Origin: Codonopsis lanceolata
Lineage: Eukaryota > Streptophyta > Magnoliopsida > Asterales > Campanulaceae
NCBI GenBank assembly: GCA_013146195.2
Contig: CM028378.1
Span: 41,700,925-41,764,924 of the forward strand
Direction: 5' to 3'
DNA length: 64,000 nucleotides
Shown here piece after piece: positions 31,061-43,025 of the stretch; position 1 is the first letter of the stretch; each line of letters begins with the position of its first letter. Made by a program: the position numbers and the translations under genes. The notes under the pieces were generated by a model that was given only the letters and a program-made list of their open reading frames with translations, was not told where the DNA came from and searched no databases.

Positions 31061-33578
31061 ATGATGATCCATCGGAGCTCCTCCATTCTTCGCGGTTTAC
31101 ACAGTACTCTTTCCACATCTAAGGTTCTTACTCTCTCCTCAACCTCTTCTAATTTCTTGCATAATCTTAATTAAATCCCTTCCAAGCTACACTGTTTAAT
31201 ATACCACCGGTGGTCTACTTTTGTATAACTACTTTGTTTTTCTTTTTTGGCCCAAATTAAGCAAAATTTAAAGGAGGAAAAGAGATATCATTGATTGATT
31301 TCCATACAATTGAATAATTAAGGTGCATACAGGTGCACTTAATTAATTTCTTCCCCAATCTACGTACAGTCTAAATATGAACTAGTCACTAGATACACAT
31401 CTGAAGAAAATTTATTTTACTCTTGTTTCTTTTTTATTTCCACCATCAGAATTCAGAGCTCACTCAGACATCTGAACAGTGTACAAATATTTTTATTCTT
31501 TCTTGAAAAAAAGTTACTTTACAGTAGAGATCGAGGACTCTACCATGATGATCATGTCCTTTTACATGCATATATATGTCTTACTTTTCATCCCATACTA
31601 TATTTGTAGCTTTTCACCCTTTTCTTCATTTTTGCAAATTGTTTAAGTGGACGCGACTCACATGAGTTGTTTTTCAACGTATGTTGATTGCTTGCCCGAA
31701 TATTTATGTTATGGGGCCTATATTACTTAGTTTTCCATGCTTCTTGATGCATAGCCACACCCATTAAAGTATGTAGGCCAGGTCCTGTATCGGGTCGATG
31801 TGGTCTCCCTACTACCAATTGGGTGGCTCGTGGTAAACAGCCTACACGCTTGCTAGTCGGTTATTGGACTCGGGTTGTAATCGTAGTACTCCCGTTTGTC
31901 AACGAGAACCAAATGGAAGGCCGGATTTGTTTGTTTTTTTTCCAGTTTTTGCTATACTACTTTGATGTGCGTTTTTGTCTTTTTCTAGTATTAATTAATA
32001 AGTTACACTTTAAAATTCTAAACTCAAAACAGACTTACATCACTATTTTGTGTTTGTTTGTAGGTTGGAGTTAGATACTTCACGCCTTCGACTGGATCCG
32101 CGGTCCATTCTTGTGAACCATCTTTCTTCAGGTGACAGAAGAAATTTTTAATTATATGACCGTACAACTTTACTTATAATTATTTTCTTTATATATTTTA
32201 TTTAATTTTTCATTTTCTTTGACAAGGGATGAAGAAGAATATGCAGATGTTGATTGGAATAATCTTGGATTCGGTCTTATGCAAACCGATTATATGTATG
32301 TAACAAAATGCAGTACTGTAGATAAAAACTTTGAACAAGGTCAACTTAGTCGTTATGGAAATATTGCGTTAAACCCTGCTGCCGGGGTTTTGAACTATGG
32401 CCAGGTTAGCTGCTGAGAAATTGATTAGCTCACTACTCTTAATATAAAGTCATCATATATACATACGCAGGGTACAATTCTTAATTAAGATGGACGATAT
32501 TCAAATAGGGATTGTTTGAAGGTACAAAAGCCTATAGGGTGGAAGATGGTCGCATTTTATTATTCCGGCCAGATCAAAATGCAATTCGAATGCAAATTGG
32601 AGCTGAAAGAATGTGCATGCGTGCCCCTTCCGTTCAGCAATTTGTAGACGCTGTCAAACAAACTGCACTTGCTAATAGGCGTTGGGTAATTACTTTTAAT
32701 TTTTTTACTTTTTTACTTGACAAGCATTTCTGTTATGTACACACCATGGAAGAAGAGGACCGAGTATTTTTTTTTATTTTTGCAATAAGTTTTATATTTA
32801 TGTAGCTTTAATTTAATAAAATTAATTATGAATGAATATGATTGCAGCTTCCTCCTCCAGGGAAAGGGTCTCTCTATCTTAGGCCTTTGCTATTTGGAAG
32901 TGGGCCGATATTGGGGTTGTCCCCAGCACCTGAATTCACATTCCTCGTATATGCTTCCCCTGTTGGCAACTATTTCAAGGTCTTTCATTTTAATCATTTG
33001 GCTCTAACTAAATATATTTTGGGGAGATGGATGAATGAAGCATCTTGACAATAATTTGTTCAAATGCAGGAGGGTACAGCCCCCTTGAACATATACGTGG
33101 AGGATGAATACCATCGTGCCACTCTCGGTGGAGCTGGAGGAGTCAAAAGCATTACAAATTATTCTCCAGTAAGCTATATATAGAAACCAAGTAGCAATGT
33201 GACTTTTGTTAAATAAAGAACGTACCCAGGCTTATTAATTGTTTGATGTGGAGGTTTTGAAAGCAATAACTAAAGCAAAGGACAAAGGATTCTCGGATGT
33301 ACTATACCTTGATTCGGTAAACAAAAGATACATAGAGGAGGTCAGCTCTTGCAACATTTTCATAGTCAAGGACAATGTTATCTTAACTCCACCATGCAAT
33401 GGAACCGTTCTTGAAGGAATAACAAGAAAAAGCATAATTGATATTGCGGGTCATCTTGGATATCAGGTAATTACATTTATATTTCTTCGTGTCTCCTTGT
33501 TAATTTTGTCTAGTAATAGTATTTATAGTTAAATGAGATATCGGACACCCTTGATCCGCCTTGTAATTTGCATAAGTG

Positions 33579-33662
<84 letters not shown>

Positions 33663-34072
33663 GGCAATTGCTTTGGATATATATCAGGTAACATGTTTGT
33701 TTTACGACTCACACTGAAAATTTACAAAAATAATTGTGGCAGGTTGAGGAACGTTTAATCTCAGTGGAAGAATTGCTTGAAGCCGATGAAGTTTTCAGTA
33801 CAGGAACTGCTGTTGGAGTTGCTTCTATTGGAAGTATCACATACCAGGGTCAAAGGTAAAAGCTTAACTACTTAATTATTGGTAGTAAATTAAGTTTGAT
33901 CGATTCTGAAGTACGTTTCTGCCTGCTTAACTAACGAACTTGAATTGGTAAGTGCAGGGTTGAGTATAAAATAAATGGTGGACTGGTTTGTCAGAAATTG
34001 CAATCAACACTAGCAAGTATTCAAAGAGGAGAAATTAAGGACAAGTGGGATTGGGTGGTCGAGATTGATTGA
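31061..34072 (+). CDS. BCAT: branched-chain amino acid aminotransferase, 9 exons
   Basis: Exons: 31061-31123, 32064-32131, 32227-32404, 32509-32685, 32848-32979, 33070-33168, 33254-33466, 33743-33855, 33958-34072; all introns are GT/AG and phases agree, giving 1158 nt (385 aa plus stop). The enzyme moves the amino group between Leu/Ile/Val and 2-oxoglutarate using PLP (class IV fold). Landmarks: DWNNLGFGLMQTDYMYVTKC, GLFEGTKAYR, YVEDEYHRATLGGAGGVKS with the PLP lysine at about residue 232, YLDSVNKRYIEEVSSCNIF and STGTAVGVA. Length fits plant BCATs. The first ~21-45 residues are Ser/Arg-rich (MMIHRSSSILRGLHST) and look like a mitochondrial or plastid transit peptide. Intron 1 is 0.94 kb; intron 7 contains a TA microsatellite. 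No damage was seen, so it is probably functional. Which paralogue cannot be said. Confidence 0.95.
33583..33658. repeat. (TA)n microsatellite in BCAT intron 7
   Basis: About 38 TA repeats within the intron 33467-33742, away from the splice sites. Confidence 0.95.
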
Positions 34073-34566
34073 TCTCTAATCGCTTTTTAACCACTTCTTA
34101 AATTGTAGGAGTAAATAGAATATCTATATTTATTATTTTAACAAATAATGTGAAAATCACCTAGCCTGTTGTCTAAGTGATAGCATGTACCATCCTGAAT
34201 CAAGATTGAAATGAGAAGTGGAAATAACACGTTCAAGTATAGATTGTTTAGTCCTATTTCAATGAGTTTACTTGTTTAACGGGGTTAATATCACTTTTGG
34301 TATCCTAAATTTACTTATTTTTTATTTTGGTATCCTTTGTACCTAGTCAATTAAAGTTTATCCTCAACATTTGTGATTTTAAGCACTTTACATACTTATC
34401 GTTAATTTTTCATCCAAAATTAACGATTTACCTGCTGTTGTAGGTTGGAATGAATTTTAGCTGATTTATCCTGGTTAAAATCGAGGTGTTCTAATATCTG
34501 AATGAAAAATTATGTTGAAATAACATTAATTAATTAAAAATATCCTTAAAAAATGTTTAAGATTAA

Positions 34567-34600
<34 letters not shown>

Positions 34601-36196
34601 TCTTTCTCTCTCCTCTTTTCCATTCTCACTCCATTTTCCATCTTTATAATCCTCAAATATTTCCCCTTTTCCTCGTCATCATCAAGAAAACACAAAATCC
34701 ACTTATTCACTTTTGACCAAGCTCGATAAAGGATCTAGATTGGGAGATCAGGGGACCAACTACGGTAGCATCAGCTGATAGATCAACCGAATTTTGAAGA
34801 TCACCACCGAAAAAAGACTACTTGTCGACGTTAGCAATGACTTGAACTTTGGATACAATGAGGTCGTTCTGGTAGTATAAATCAAACACCGAGATGAGTT
34901 CTGGAGTGGTTATTTCAATGAACTGTAACGGAACGGGGCTACGGTGGCGATTTGGATCGGGAAAAGAGTCGGAGTAGAAAGACCGGTGAACAAAGGGTAA
35001 GGTGGAGATGGCGTCACATATGCATAAAACCTCTACCATTTCTTTCTTTAGCAAAGCAGCAACATTTCTCCATCATTTATTTCTTTTTGACGAAACAACG
35101 ATTATCCAAATCTACTTATATATTTTTCTATCTGGGTTTCTCAAAAAACTTTAGAAAATAGAAAGAATGGGGAGTGGATATGGATTTCAAGTTTAATAGG
35201 GTGTTGTTGTGCACAGCGGAAGACTAGCAAACAAATTAACAGAGTATAATAGGATCAATCACAAAGAAAAGAGAGAGATTGGGGCCAACGGACTATCGAA
35301 ATTTTATTAGAGACTTACCTTCAAACGTTCTAGGTATACAACTATTTATATGTGTCTAATAGAAACCATAAAACCCTTAAAAGGCTAAAAAACGGACAAG
35401 CTGAAAAACCCTATAAATGGACAAGCTCAGTCCAAAGCCTGGGCAACCGCGCAAAATACAGAATGCACGCTTCGAAGAATACTTCACTGAGCGATCACCC
35501 AGCCAAAACGTTGAGCGATCGCCCAAGCCCAAAACCTGCAATTCCCTTGTCCAAAACTCGTATAATCCCTTGGAGGAAACTGGCCTATTGCCTGGTTAAT
35601 CGAGTCATCTCATTCTTAACATGTGTGGATATGAATATAAGCTAAGGAAGACAGATCTGATCGAGATAGTCAAATCGGAAAGGTTATTCCAACCTTTTTA
35701 TTCTTCTAGCTATATCAATATCCATAGACAGTCTTCGAATTAAAATGGAATGAGAGAAGTCAATTGTCGAACTACTTATGTCATTGTTTGTTCTCTCTCT
35801 CTCCCTATATCCATTTCCCTTTCTCTGTTTTTTATTTCCTTCAATTTTAATGATTTCTTTTAATTTTGATGAGTTTCTTTATCTTGGGAAATAATAAAAT
35901 GATGATCAGTAATTGGGTGATGGGGGCAACAATTGTGTTGAGGATATTGTTGGTGGTAAACTGGTAATGGATGGTGGTTATAAGGGTGAGCAACTAGATC
36001 GTACATATTTAATATCTTCCTAACCCTTTCAAATCTACAACAACATATCTTCTGTTTGCATTTAACAGAAATGTGACTAAAAATACGAAGATCGATGAAA
36101 CTTACAAAATTTTAAGATGGAATTTGATAAAAAGAGAAAAAAGTACAAAGGATACTTAAAGTTAAAAAAAAAAAAATATATATATATATATATATA
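34073..36196. other. 3' flank and intergenic sequence
   Basis: It contains a CT/AC microsatellite at 34568-34602 and a TATCACTTTTGGTATCCTAA-type repeat at 34285-34440. A region at 35215-35600 with GAGCGATCACCCAGCC and GAGCGATCGCCCAAGC repeats may be old LTR sequence. Minus-strand 35054-34818 reads open with PVPLQFIEITTPELISVFDL but was not identified. Confidence 0.4.
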
Positions 36197-36724
36197 GGGC
36201 GAAATTCACCATTGGTCCATGTACTTTGGGTTTGTCCACCGTTAGTCCCTGAACTTCAAAACGTCTCACTATTGACCAAAGTTTGTGTTTTTTGTCCACC
36301 GTTGGTCCTTTGCTCAAACGTCGTTAACTGTTTCACCGTTTAATGGACATGTGCGATACGTGTGACCAAAATGAAGGACCAAACTGTCTTTTCTCGCAAA
36401 CTATTCTCACCATGTTGACAAAACCCAACAATTCCAATTCCAATTCCCAGACGTCATTCTATCACTCCCATCTCCATCTCCCTGAGACGCCATTTACAGA
36501 TCCGGCTGCTCCCTCTCTCTCCTTCGTTCAATCAAAGCTCCAGCAGCCGGTCTCTTCATCTTTTCCTCCGTCTACTCCACCGGTCTCTCTTCTCAAACCG
36601 AGCAATCCAATAGCCATCTTCAGTGTTGCCCCCCCGCCAGTAATCCTCCTCCACCAAACCTAGCCGGCGTCATCTTCAACTATGAATCAACACCTTCCAG
36701 CTGCACTCTCCAAACCCAGTCGCC

Positions 36725-36845
36725 AAATACGCTGAGCACACTCGTTACAACATACTCATTCACAAACTCCTCTTCTTGAACCATCAACAACTTGAAAAGC
36801 TCCAACACATCCCCAGAAAGTTTCTGCATCGAATACCCAAAGTTG
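36725..36845 (-). repeat. inverted copy of part of the PPR fragment
   Basis: The minus strand reads YSMQKLSGDVLELFKLLMVQ and FVNEYVVTSVLS, the same protein segment encoded on the plus strand at 37390-37500. The two copies face each other about 550 bp apart. Confidence 0.85.
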
Positions 36846-37511
36846 ATGATAGCCCCTACTCGATCCTTCTTCACCCAACTCCACGCATTCACTCTACAAA
36901 AGAACATCCCCAATGCCAAATCCTTACACGCTCAAATCATCAAAACCGGTTCCTCCACCTTCCCCAATATCGCCAGCGGCCTAGTCAACTTTTATGCCAA
37001 AACCCAACACTTACCCGAAGCCCAACAAATCTTCGAAGAAATTGAAAACAAACACATCGTCTCCTGGAACTGCCTCATCAATGGCTACTCTCAACAAAGC
37101 AATCATCAAAGCTTACTCTTTGTTATGTCTCTGTTCAAGCGTATGTGGGCTGACTCTGTTTTTCCCAATGCTCATACTTTTACCGGTATATTTACGGCCG
37201 CTTCGGGTTTGTCGGACCCAGATGACGGAAAGCAAACTCACGCAGTGGCTATTAAGTTGGATACGTTTTCAGATGTTTTTGTAGGCAGATCTTTGTTGAA
37301 TATGTATTGTAAGACTGGGCTGGTTTATGATGCTCGTAAGGTGTTTGATAACATGCTTGACAGAAATTTGGTTACTTGGGCTACTATGATTTATGGGTAT
37401 TCGATGCAGAAACTTTATGGGGATGTGTTAGAGCTTTTCAAGTTGTTGATGGTTCAAGTAGACGGTTTTGTGAATGAGTATGTTGTAACGAGTGTGATCG
37501 AGAATCGGTAA
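36792..37511 (+). pseudogene. PLS-class pentatricopeptide repeat protein fragment
   Basis: An open frame of 239 codons with tandem PPR motifs: AKSLHAQIIKTG, NFYAKTQHLPEAQQIFEEI, HIVSWNCLINGYSQ, DVFVGRSLLNMYCKTG, DARKVFDNMLDRNLVTWATM, and YGYSMQKLYGDVLELFKLL. PPR proteins of this class bind organellar RNA for editing or processing. A normal member has 500-900 residues and an E/DYW tail; here the frame runs into noncoding sequence after VVTSV. The N-terminal MKSSNTSP is not from a targeting peptide: it is antisense of the inverted duplicate. Truncated capture. Confidence 0.85.
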
Positions 37512-37781
37512 AATTGAGGGAGGCTTAAACCGTTTCGATGAATAAATTTGATGGAGTTGGTGGATTTGTTAGGGACCCATGCGAGAAAAGACAATTTGGT
37601 CCTTCATTTTGGTCACACGTATCGCACATGTCCATTTAACGGTGAAACAGTTAACTGCGTTTGAGCAAGGGACCAACGGTGGACAAAAAACGCAAACTTT
37701 GGTCAATGGTGAGACGTTTTGAAGTTCAGGGACTAACGGTGGACAAACCCAAAGTACCGGGACCAATGGTGAATTTCGTCC

Positions 37782-39594
37782 ATATATATATATATATATA
37801 TATATATGCATATTAACCCACAATAATAGGAAGGTCAACTCTGTTATCACATGGGAGTGAGGGAGGAAATATTTTGACAATGCACTTAAGATGAGATCTG
37901 GTCTTCGATTTTGCTGCCCACGTTCCTGCCTGTCCATATAATAAAGATCAGCTCTGCCTCTCACAAGGAAATATATTTCTACTCATCATATATTGAAATT
38001 GTGTTTTTAATGGGTTGTTTTTTATTTGATCAAACCATTATGCTCTAACATAACCGGAGATCTTTTCATTCACTCAAGTTTTGGTACATAGTTGGAAACA
38101 CGTAAGAGAATTTTTTTACGAGTTATGGATAGTGATTCCTATATATATACTATTCTATCTGTTTAACCCAACGAGTTTACATTTGAAAATATAGTTAAGA
38201 GATATTTGAATATCATTTTGAAGTTTGGTCATAATTACAAAAATATTTAAGTACAACCAATATGTTTACTACACAAGTAAAAGGTAATTATTAAAATGTT
38301 ATAAAAATTATAAACATAATTTTTGAAAATAAATTTTTAAAATGAAACTTATCAAAATATTAACTTTGAAAATAATAATAAAAAAAACATATTATAATAT
38401 AATAATTCTCTTTCCTGGAACAGTGAGTAAACACAAGCTACAAAATTATGGTATATAGCGTATGAGACATATTCCCGCTATTGTCCGAGTTCTCAAGTGA
38501 TAATATGTGCTTGATCTCCTTTTGATCTCATCACATGCAAACAAATATCAAGATTATCCGAATCAAAAGAAGTCACTTACGAGCAGTTCGATAATTCTCA
38601 AATCAATATAACTATAGTAATTAATAATTTAAAACACATTTCAAACAAACAAACAAAAGTCACTTTCCCCACTGCAATAGTCCAAGCAAGTAATTAATCA
38701 CAAGCATTAACCCCACATGATAATAACAAGTAAGAACCTGAATAATATACTAGATAGTTAAATCGTAATATAACATGTGACATAAAAAACTAATCACACT
38801 CTTTATATATTTCCTCTGCTCCGAAAAAATAGTCTACTATTCTATTTTAAAATATTTTACTTAAGAAATACTTTTAAAAATTAAGTTATAAAAATATCAT
38901 TTTATTATTAATAACTACTAAAAATATCAATTTTTTTTAAACAATTGACTTTTAAACCGAAACTTTTTGCGTAAAACAAATAGAGTACTATTTATCTCAT
39001 CATCAAGTTTGTAAATGACAACTCATCCGCAACAAATTGCAAAAAGTAATTATTAAATACAAGAGGTAAGATTTGAATCGATTAAAGTTGATCCATATGA
39101 TTAATATCACTTGATTTGATGCAAAAGCTTTCAACATAGATTAAATCACTGCTGATTTCGAATTATTAAATTATAATAAATTTGATTTGTAAAAATGGTT
39201 AGTTTCATAAATAAACTCTACTTTGATAGTCGGTTGAGATTAAAACTTTGATAGGAATTTGGTCATACATTTACATATAAAAGAGATGTAATATTCATCA
39301 TATTCATTTATCACGTTAAATCACCTCATTTGAGTTTTTTAGGCCAAAAGGGAGAAACTATATTCCGTTTTTACTTCTCTATTATACTGCAGATATCGGA
39401 TCAAGAGCAAATCATTAGAAGCAATATGTCTTCATCAGGTATTTTAATTAAGAATATTTTGCATGCTATTGTGATTATCATGAAATTTAAGATCTAGAGT
39501 TTAAGATTAATAACGTACATCTTTTACAATTGATATTAACATATTGATTACGTTTAAATATTATCATAATTATGATAAACTTTAATACGAAATA
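37782..39594. other. AT-rich intergenic DNA
   Basis: No gene supported. A (TA)n run follows the Pack-MULE (37783-37807). A possible old Stowaway relative lies at about 38810-38990 (TTCCTCTGCTCCGAAAAAAT to CAAATAGAGTAC), too worn to be sure. Confidence 0.45.
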
Positions 39595-39852
39595 CTCCCT
39601 CCATCCCTAATTAATCGTCATGGTTGACCCGGTGCATAGTTTAAGAAAAAACAATTGACTTGATTATTTATATTTGTTTAATGTATAGTTTTCTTTAAAA
39701 CTCATGTGTATGTGGTTCATAATTAAAATAGGGTGAAAAAGTAACGGTAAAGTGATAAAAGTGATGTTCTAAAAAGGTAAGTTTCAAACTGGATAATTAT
39801 TTTGGGACGTATGAAAAAGGAAAGGAAGACGATAATTTAGGGACAGGGGGAA
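39595..39852. mobile_element. Stowaway-type MITE (258 bp)
   Basis: CTCCCTCCATCCCTAATTAA at the left mirrors TTTAGGGACAGGGGGA at the right; the inner part also pairs (AATCGTC with GACGATAATT). TA flanks at 39593-39594 and 39853-39854. Confidence 0.85.
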
Positions 39853-40040
39853 TACTAGTTATATATTCATTAATAATTAGACTTTTCAAAATTGTCTAAA
39901 GAAAAGTAATAATTTTTGATTGAAACTGTGAGAGTGGGCTGACCCACATGGTGAGTATTAAAGCCCACTTGGAATTCACGGGTTATATAGTGTGAAGAAG
40001 TGGTGCAGGTGGATGGTTCGGTCTGAGCTTAAGAATGTGA

Positions 40041-40886
40041 AAGGAAAAATTACAGGTAGGTCTACTTTTTAAAGTTTATACTCCTTTTAGTTTAGTTTAG
40101 TTTTTTTTTTTTTCAATCGAAAAAGAGTATTTTTGAAGACGAAATGATTGCGATACCCCTAATAAGTTTGAGATGCGCTATGTTTTTGTATCAAGATTCA
40201 AAAATATCGGGTTAAATTTATAAATCGCGGTGTAATTAGACTATGAAATTAAACTTTGAACCGCGGTTCAAAAATAGACTAGGAAATTAAACTTAGAACC
40301 GCGGTGCAAAAATTAATACAATGAAATTTATGAATCGTAATTCAAAAATAGACTAGTAAATAGAACTTTAAACTACAATGTAAAAATTAATGCAATGTAA
40401 TTTATGAACTGCAGTTCAAAAATAGACTAAAAAATTAAACTTTGAACCGCGGTGCAAAAATATTATTTAATTCATTTTTGCATCGTGATACAAAATCATA
40501 AATAATCAGTTTACGTCTTCCACCTTCAACTTCTATCTCCTCCGTCGTAAGTCTTTTTCTTCCTCCTCCTTCTCCGCATTCGTCACAACTGAAAAAAATT
40601 TCAACCCAGTATAGATCAATTATAGTTTCGTATTTCATGAATCAAAAAACGTGTTTATTTTTCGGGGGCATTGCCTCCAAACCCCCACGAAGGGGCGCTA
40701 ACCCCTTAAACTGACGTTTCGTTATGCATAATCGTAAGTTTTGAATCAAAAGTGTATTATCAATGTAGTTGAAGAAGACGATGATAACTTTAGAACAATA
40801 TTTTAAAAAGTGATTTTTCACGTTTGAAAAAAAAAAAAAACTGAGAAGGTTAAAATTTTTGAAAAATAGACTGATGATAATTTTAT
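40041..40886. mobile_element. family T element T7
   Basis: Left arm: AATTACAGGTAGGTCTACTT, AAGTTTATACTCC, CGAAATGATTGCGATACCCC. Interior: repeated ATGAATCGTAATTCAAAAAT and TTTGAACCGCGGTGCAAAA units of about 40 bp. Right arm: TTTTCACGTTTGAAAAA and AAAATTTTTGAAAAATAGAC, ending near TGATAATTTTATTC. Length is about 0.85 kb. Confidence 0.7.
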
Positions 40887-41221
40887 TCAATGGCAAACAG
40901 GCAAAGTATGCTACGGGTTGGAGCGGGTAAAAAACTCAGGGTCTCATAGTGCATATTACGATTATGGGATTCCAATTTCCAAAAGCTGAGACATGGATGC
41001 GCTCACATCACATCAATGTGCCACCTGCAGCTCATATACTAGAGGTCACCATTTAACATCTGTTAGGGTCATTAGCCATGTAACAGAGTATAAAACAAAT
41101 GGGGTTTCCTATGAATTCCATTAAAACCCTTGTAGATTTAAGTTCCAAAAGTACCCTTGAACATTCCTTGGCCCTTAAAGGATTAATACATAATTTGGTC
41201 CCTGAACTTAACACTTTTTTT

Positions 41222-41728
41222 CAGAAGGATAGAGCGAGCACACCTAAAGTCTGCCTAAAAGTAAAGTTGATTCGAGATAAAACTCTCACACTTTAAGAGA
41301 TAGGTACCATAAAGTTATTATTATTTTCTTTAATAAAATAGTGTTATTTAAATAGTAATATATCATGAAATAAGTCGTTATTATAGCCTAAACATAATTT
41401 GCAACTCTAAAATGAGGCTGCTATAAGTTTCTTTTATTTCATATTCATATTCATATATATAAAGAGTATATTTAACCGAAAATCTATTTTGAGACCGAAA
41501 GGGCGAGTTGGGTGTCTAACCTCTTCCTAACTCGTAACTTAGCCTCCGAACCTTTACAAATCTTGTACATTTGGTTTTTTTTATTTATCATTAAAATAAA
41601 GATGACGACTATGTTATACATATTTTGAATCCACGAATTAAGGCCTGGCGTATTCCACGCACTTTAAGTTTTGAAACCACCCCGCTTTTCAGTAGCGGGG
41701 GAACCGGTGCGAAACGGGGTACTTATAG
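41222..41728 (+). repeat. gypsy (Tat-type) 5' LTR, 3' portion
   Basis: Shares GATAGAGCGAGCACACC with the LTR at 25200-26954, and GAGTTGGGTGTCTAAC, CTCGTAACTTAGCCTCCGAA and CCACCCCGCTTTTCAGTAG with 53849-54060. The LTR start is not clear; upstream sequence to 40900 is unassigned. Confidence 0.7.
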
Positions 41729-41746
41729 TGGAGACTCCGCTAGGGA
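41729..41746 (+). other. gypsy primer binding site
   Basis: TGGAGACTCCGCTAGGGA closely follows the LTR end. From established knowledge, TGGCGACTCCGCTGGGGA-type sites (tRNA-Arg complement) are usual in Tat/Ogre elements. Two changes are visible. Confidence 0.65.
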
Positions 41747-42489
41747 CATTGTTTTTATTTTATTAATAAAATAAAAATGGAGGGCTAGACTCATTTTTGT
41801 GTTTTTATATGTATATATAAAAGTTTATTTTTGAATTTTTAGCTAAATATGTTTGTTTTATTTATTTACAGTTTAAATATTGTATTAATATATATGTGTA
41901 TATATGTGCGTGTAATCTGGAAATCTTGCAGCAGCTTCATTTTGGTACCAGTGCAACCCGAAAAAGATAAAAGAAAAAAAAAAAGAAAAAAGAAAGCGGG
42001 AGTAGCTTTATTTTATTGTGATATTATGACTGGTGGATATGTAAATATTTTTTATTCTGTCATTTTCATTTTGGAGATTAGGACCAAAATGTAATTAATA
42101 GGAACATATAGTTTCCCATTTTTTCTAGTTATTGATCTAAATGACCGTCACGCTCTCTCGCGCCGTCTTTCAAGGATTCAAACTAATTAGCCGAGAAAAT
42201 CAACAAATGAACAAAAAGACGGGCCAAAATTTATTGCTTTATTACTACTTTATACCTGCAAAAAGAAAAAAAAACTTTACTGTTTTTTAGCTAGCGCACA
42301 CACGCGCACTCATGTAGAGATATTCCGATTGTTACCCTTGAACCCGATAAACACGCCCAGGTATCCATGATCTCGAAAGAGAGGCTATGGAGAATTCAGG
42401 CCGAAATTATCACATCATGCGCCCCTTATTGAGGGGCCAACTGGATGAAGTCATCCTAGCCCTGCATCAAGCAACTTTAAAAGCATATA
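41747..42489 (+). other. gypsy leader sequence
   Basis: Noncoding 5' leader between the primer site and the inserted Pack-MULE. No frame is supported. It resumes after 43964. Confidence 0.4.
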
Positions 42490-43025
42490 TATTTTTTAGG
42501 ATTAATATAATGTTTGGTCCCTGGACATGTCGAAAAACAATGTTTTGGTCTCTGGACAAAAAAACAATAGAAGTTGGTCCCTGGACATGTCTTTTTGGAC
42601 CAATTTGTCCTCTCCCACCGTTAGTGTTAGTTTTGCCGTCTGTTTTTATACAATATGACTAAATTACCCTTACTAAAAAGTTTCTTATGGCTGACTTTTT
42701 AAGAAGAGCAAAAATGAAGGGGTTAGTTGCCAATTTTTAAATTTAACCATCTTCAACCTATACTAGTAAACCTATCCTAAATTACCAGTCAAATCTTCTG
42801 AATCATTCATAAATACATTTACATTTATGTATCTCAATCTATACTAGTAAATATTTCTAGGGTTTAATCTCGTTTCTCATCACTCCAAATGTTTAATATT
42901 TTGAATTCCACCCAACCGCACTGATGATGAGGCAATTCAAGCATTTGCTAGGAATTCTAAAACTGTAAGCACACAGTACAATACGGTTGTGGTTGGATTC
43001 ATGAAAGAAAGGAAAAGGACATGCC

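Larger units (their letters stand above)
36197..37781. mobile_element. Pack-MULE carrying a PPR gene fragment
   Basis: Inverted repeats of about 200 bp: left 36197-36410 begins GGGCGAAATTCACCATTGGT; right 37575-37781 ends ACCAATGGTGAATTTCGTCC. The arms share GTTTGTCCACCGTTAGTCCC, ATTGACCAAAGTTTG, and GTGTGACCAAAATGAAGGAC with few differences. TA repeats flank both sides, so the expected 9-bp target duplication (ATATATATA) fits but is not diagnostic. The cargo is host-like coding sequence; no transposase is present. Confidence 0.85.

Noticed and set aside
34818..35054. 78-aa minus-strand frame
   Set aside because: No homology recognised and no splice or promoter context; left as unassigned.
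36680..36919. minus-strand PPR gene
   Set aside because: Only about 40 codons match PPR; they are the inverted duplicate of 37390-37500 and the rest is antisense of the plus-strand fragment.
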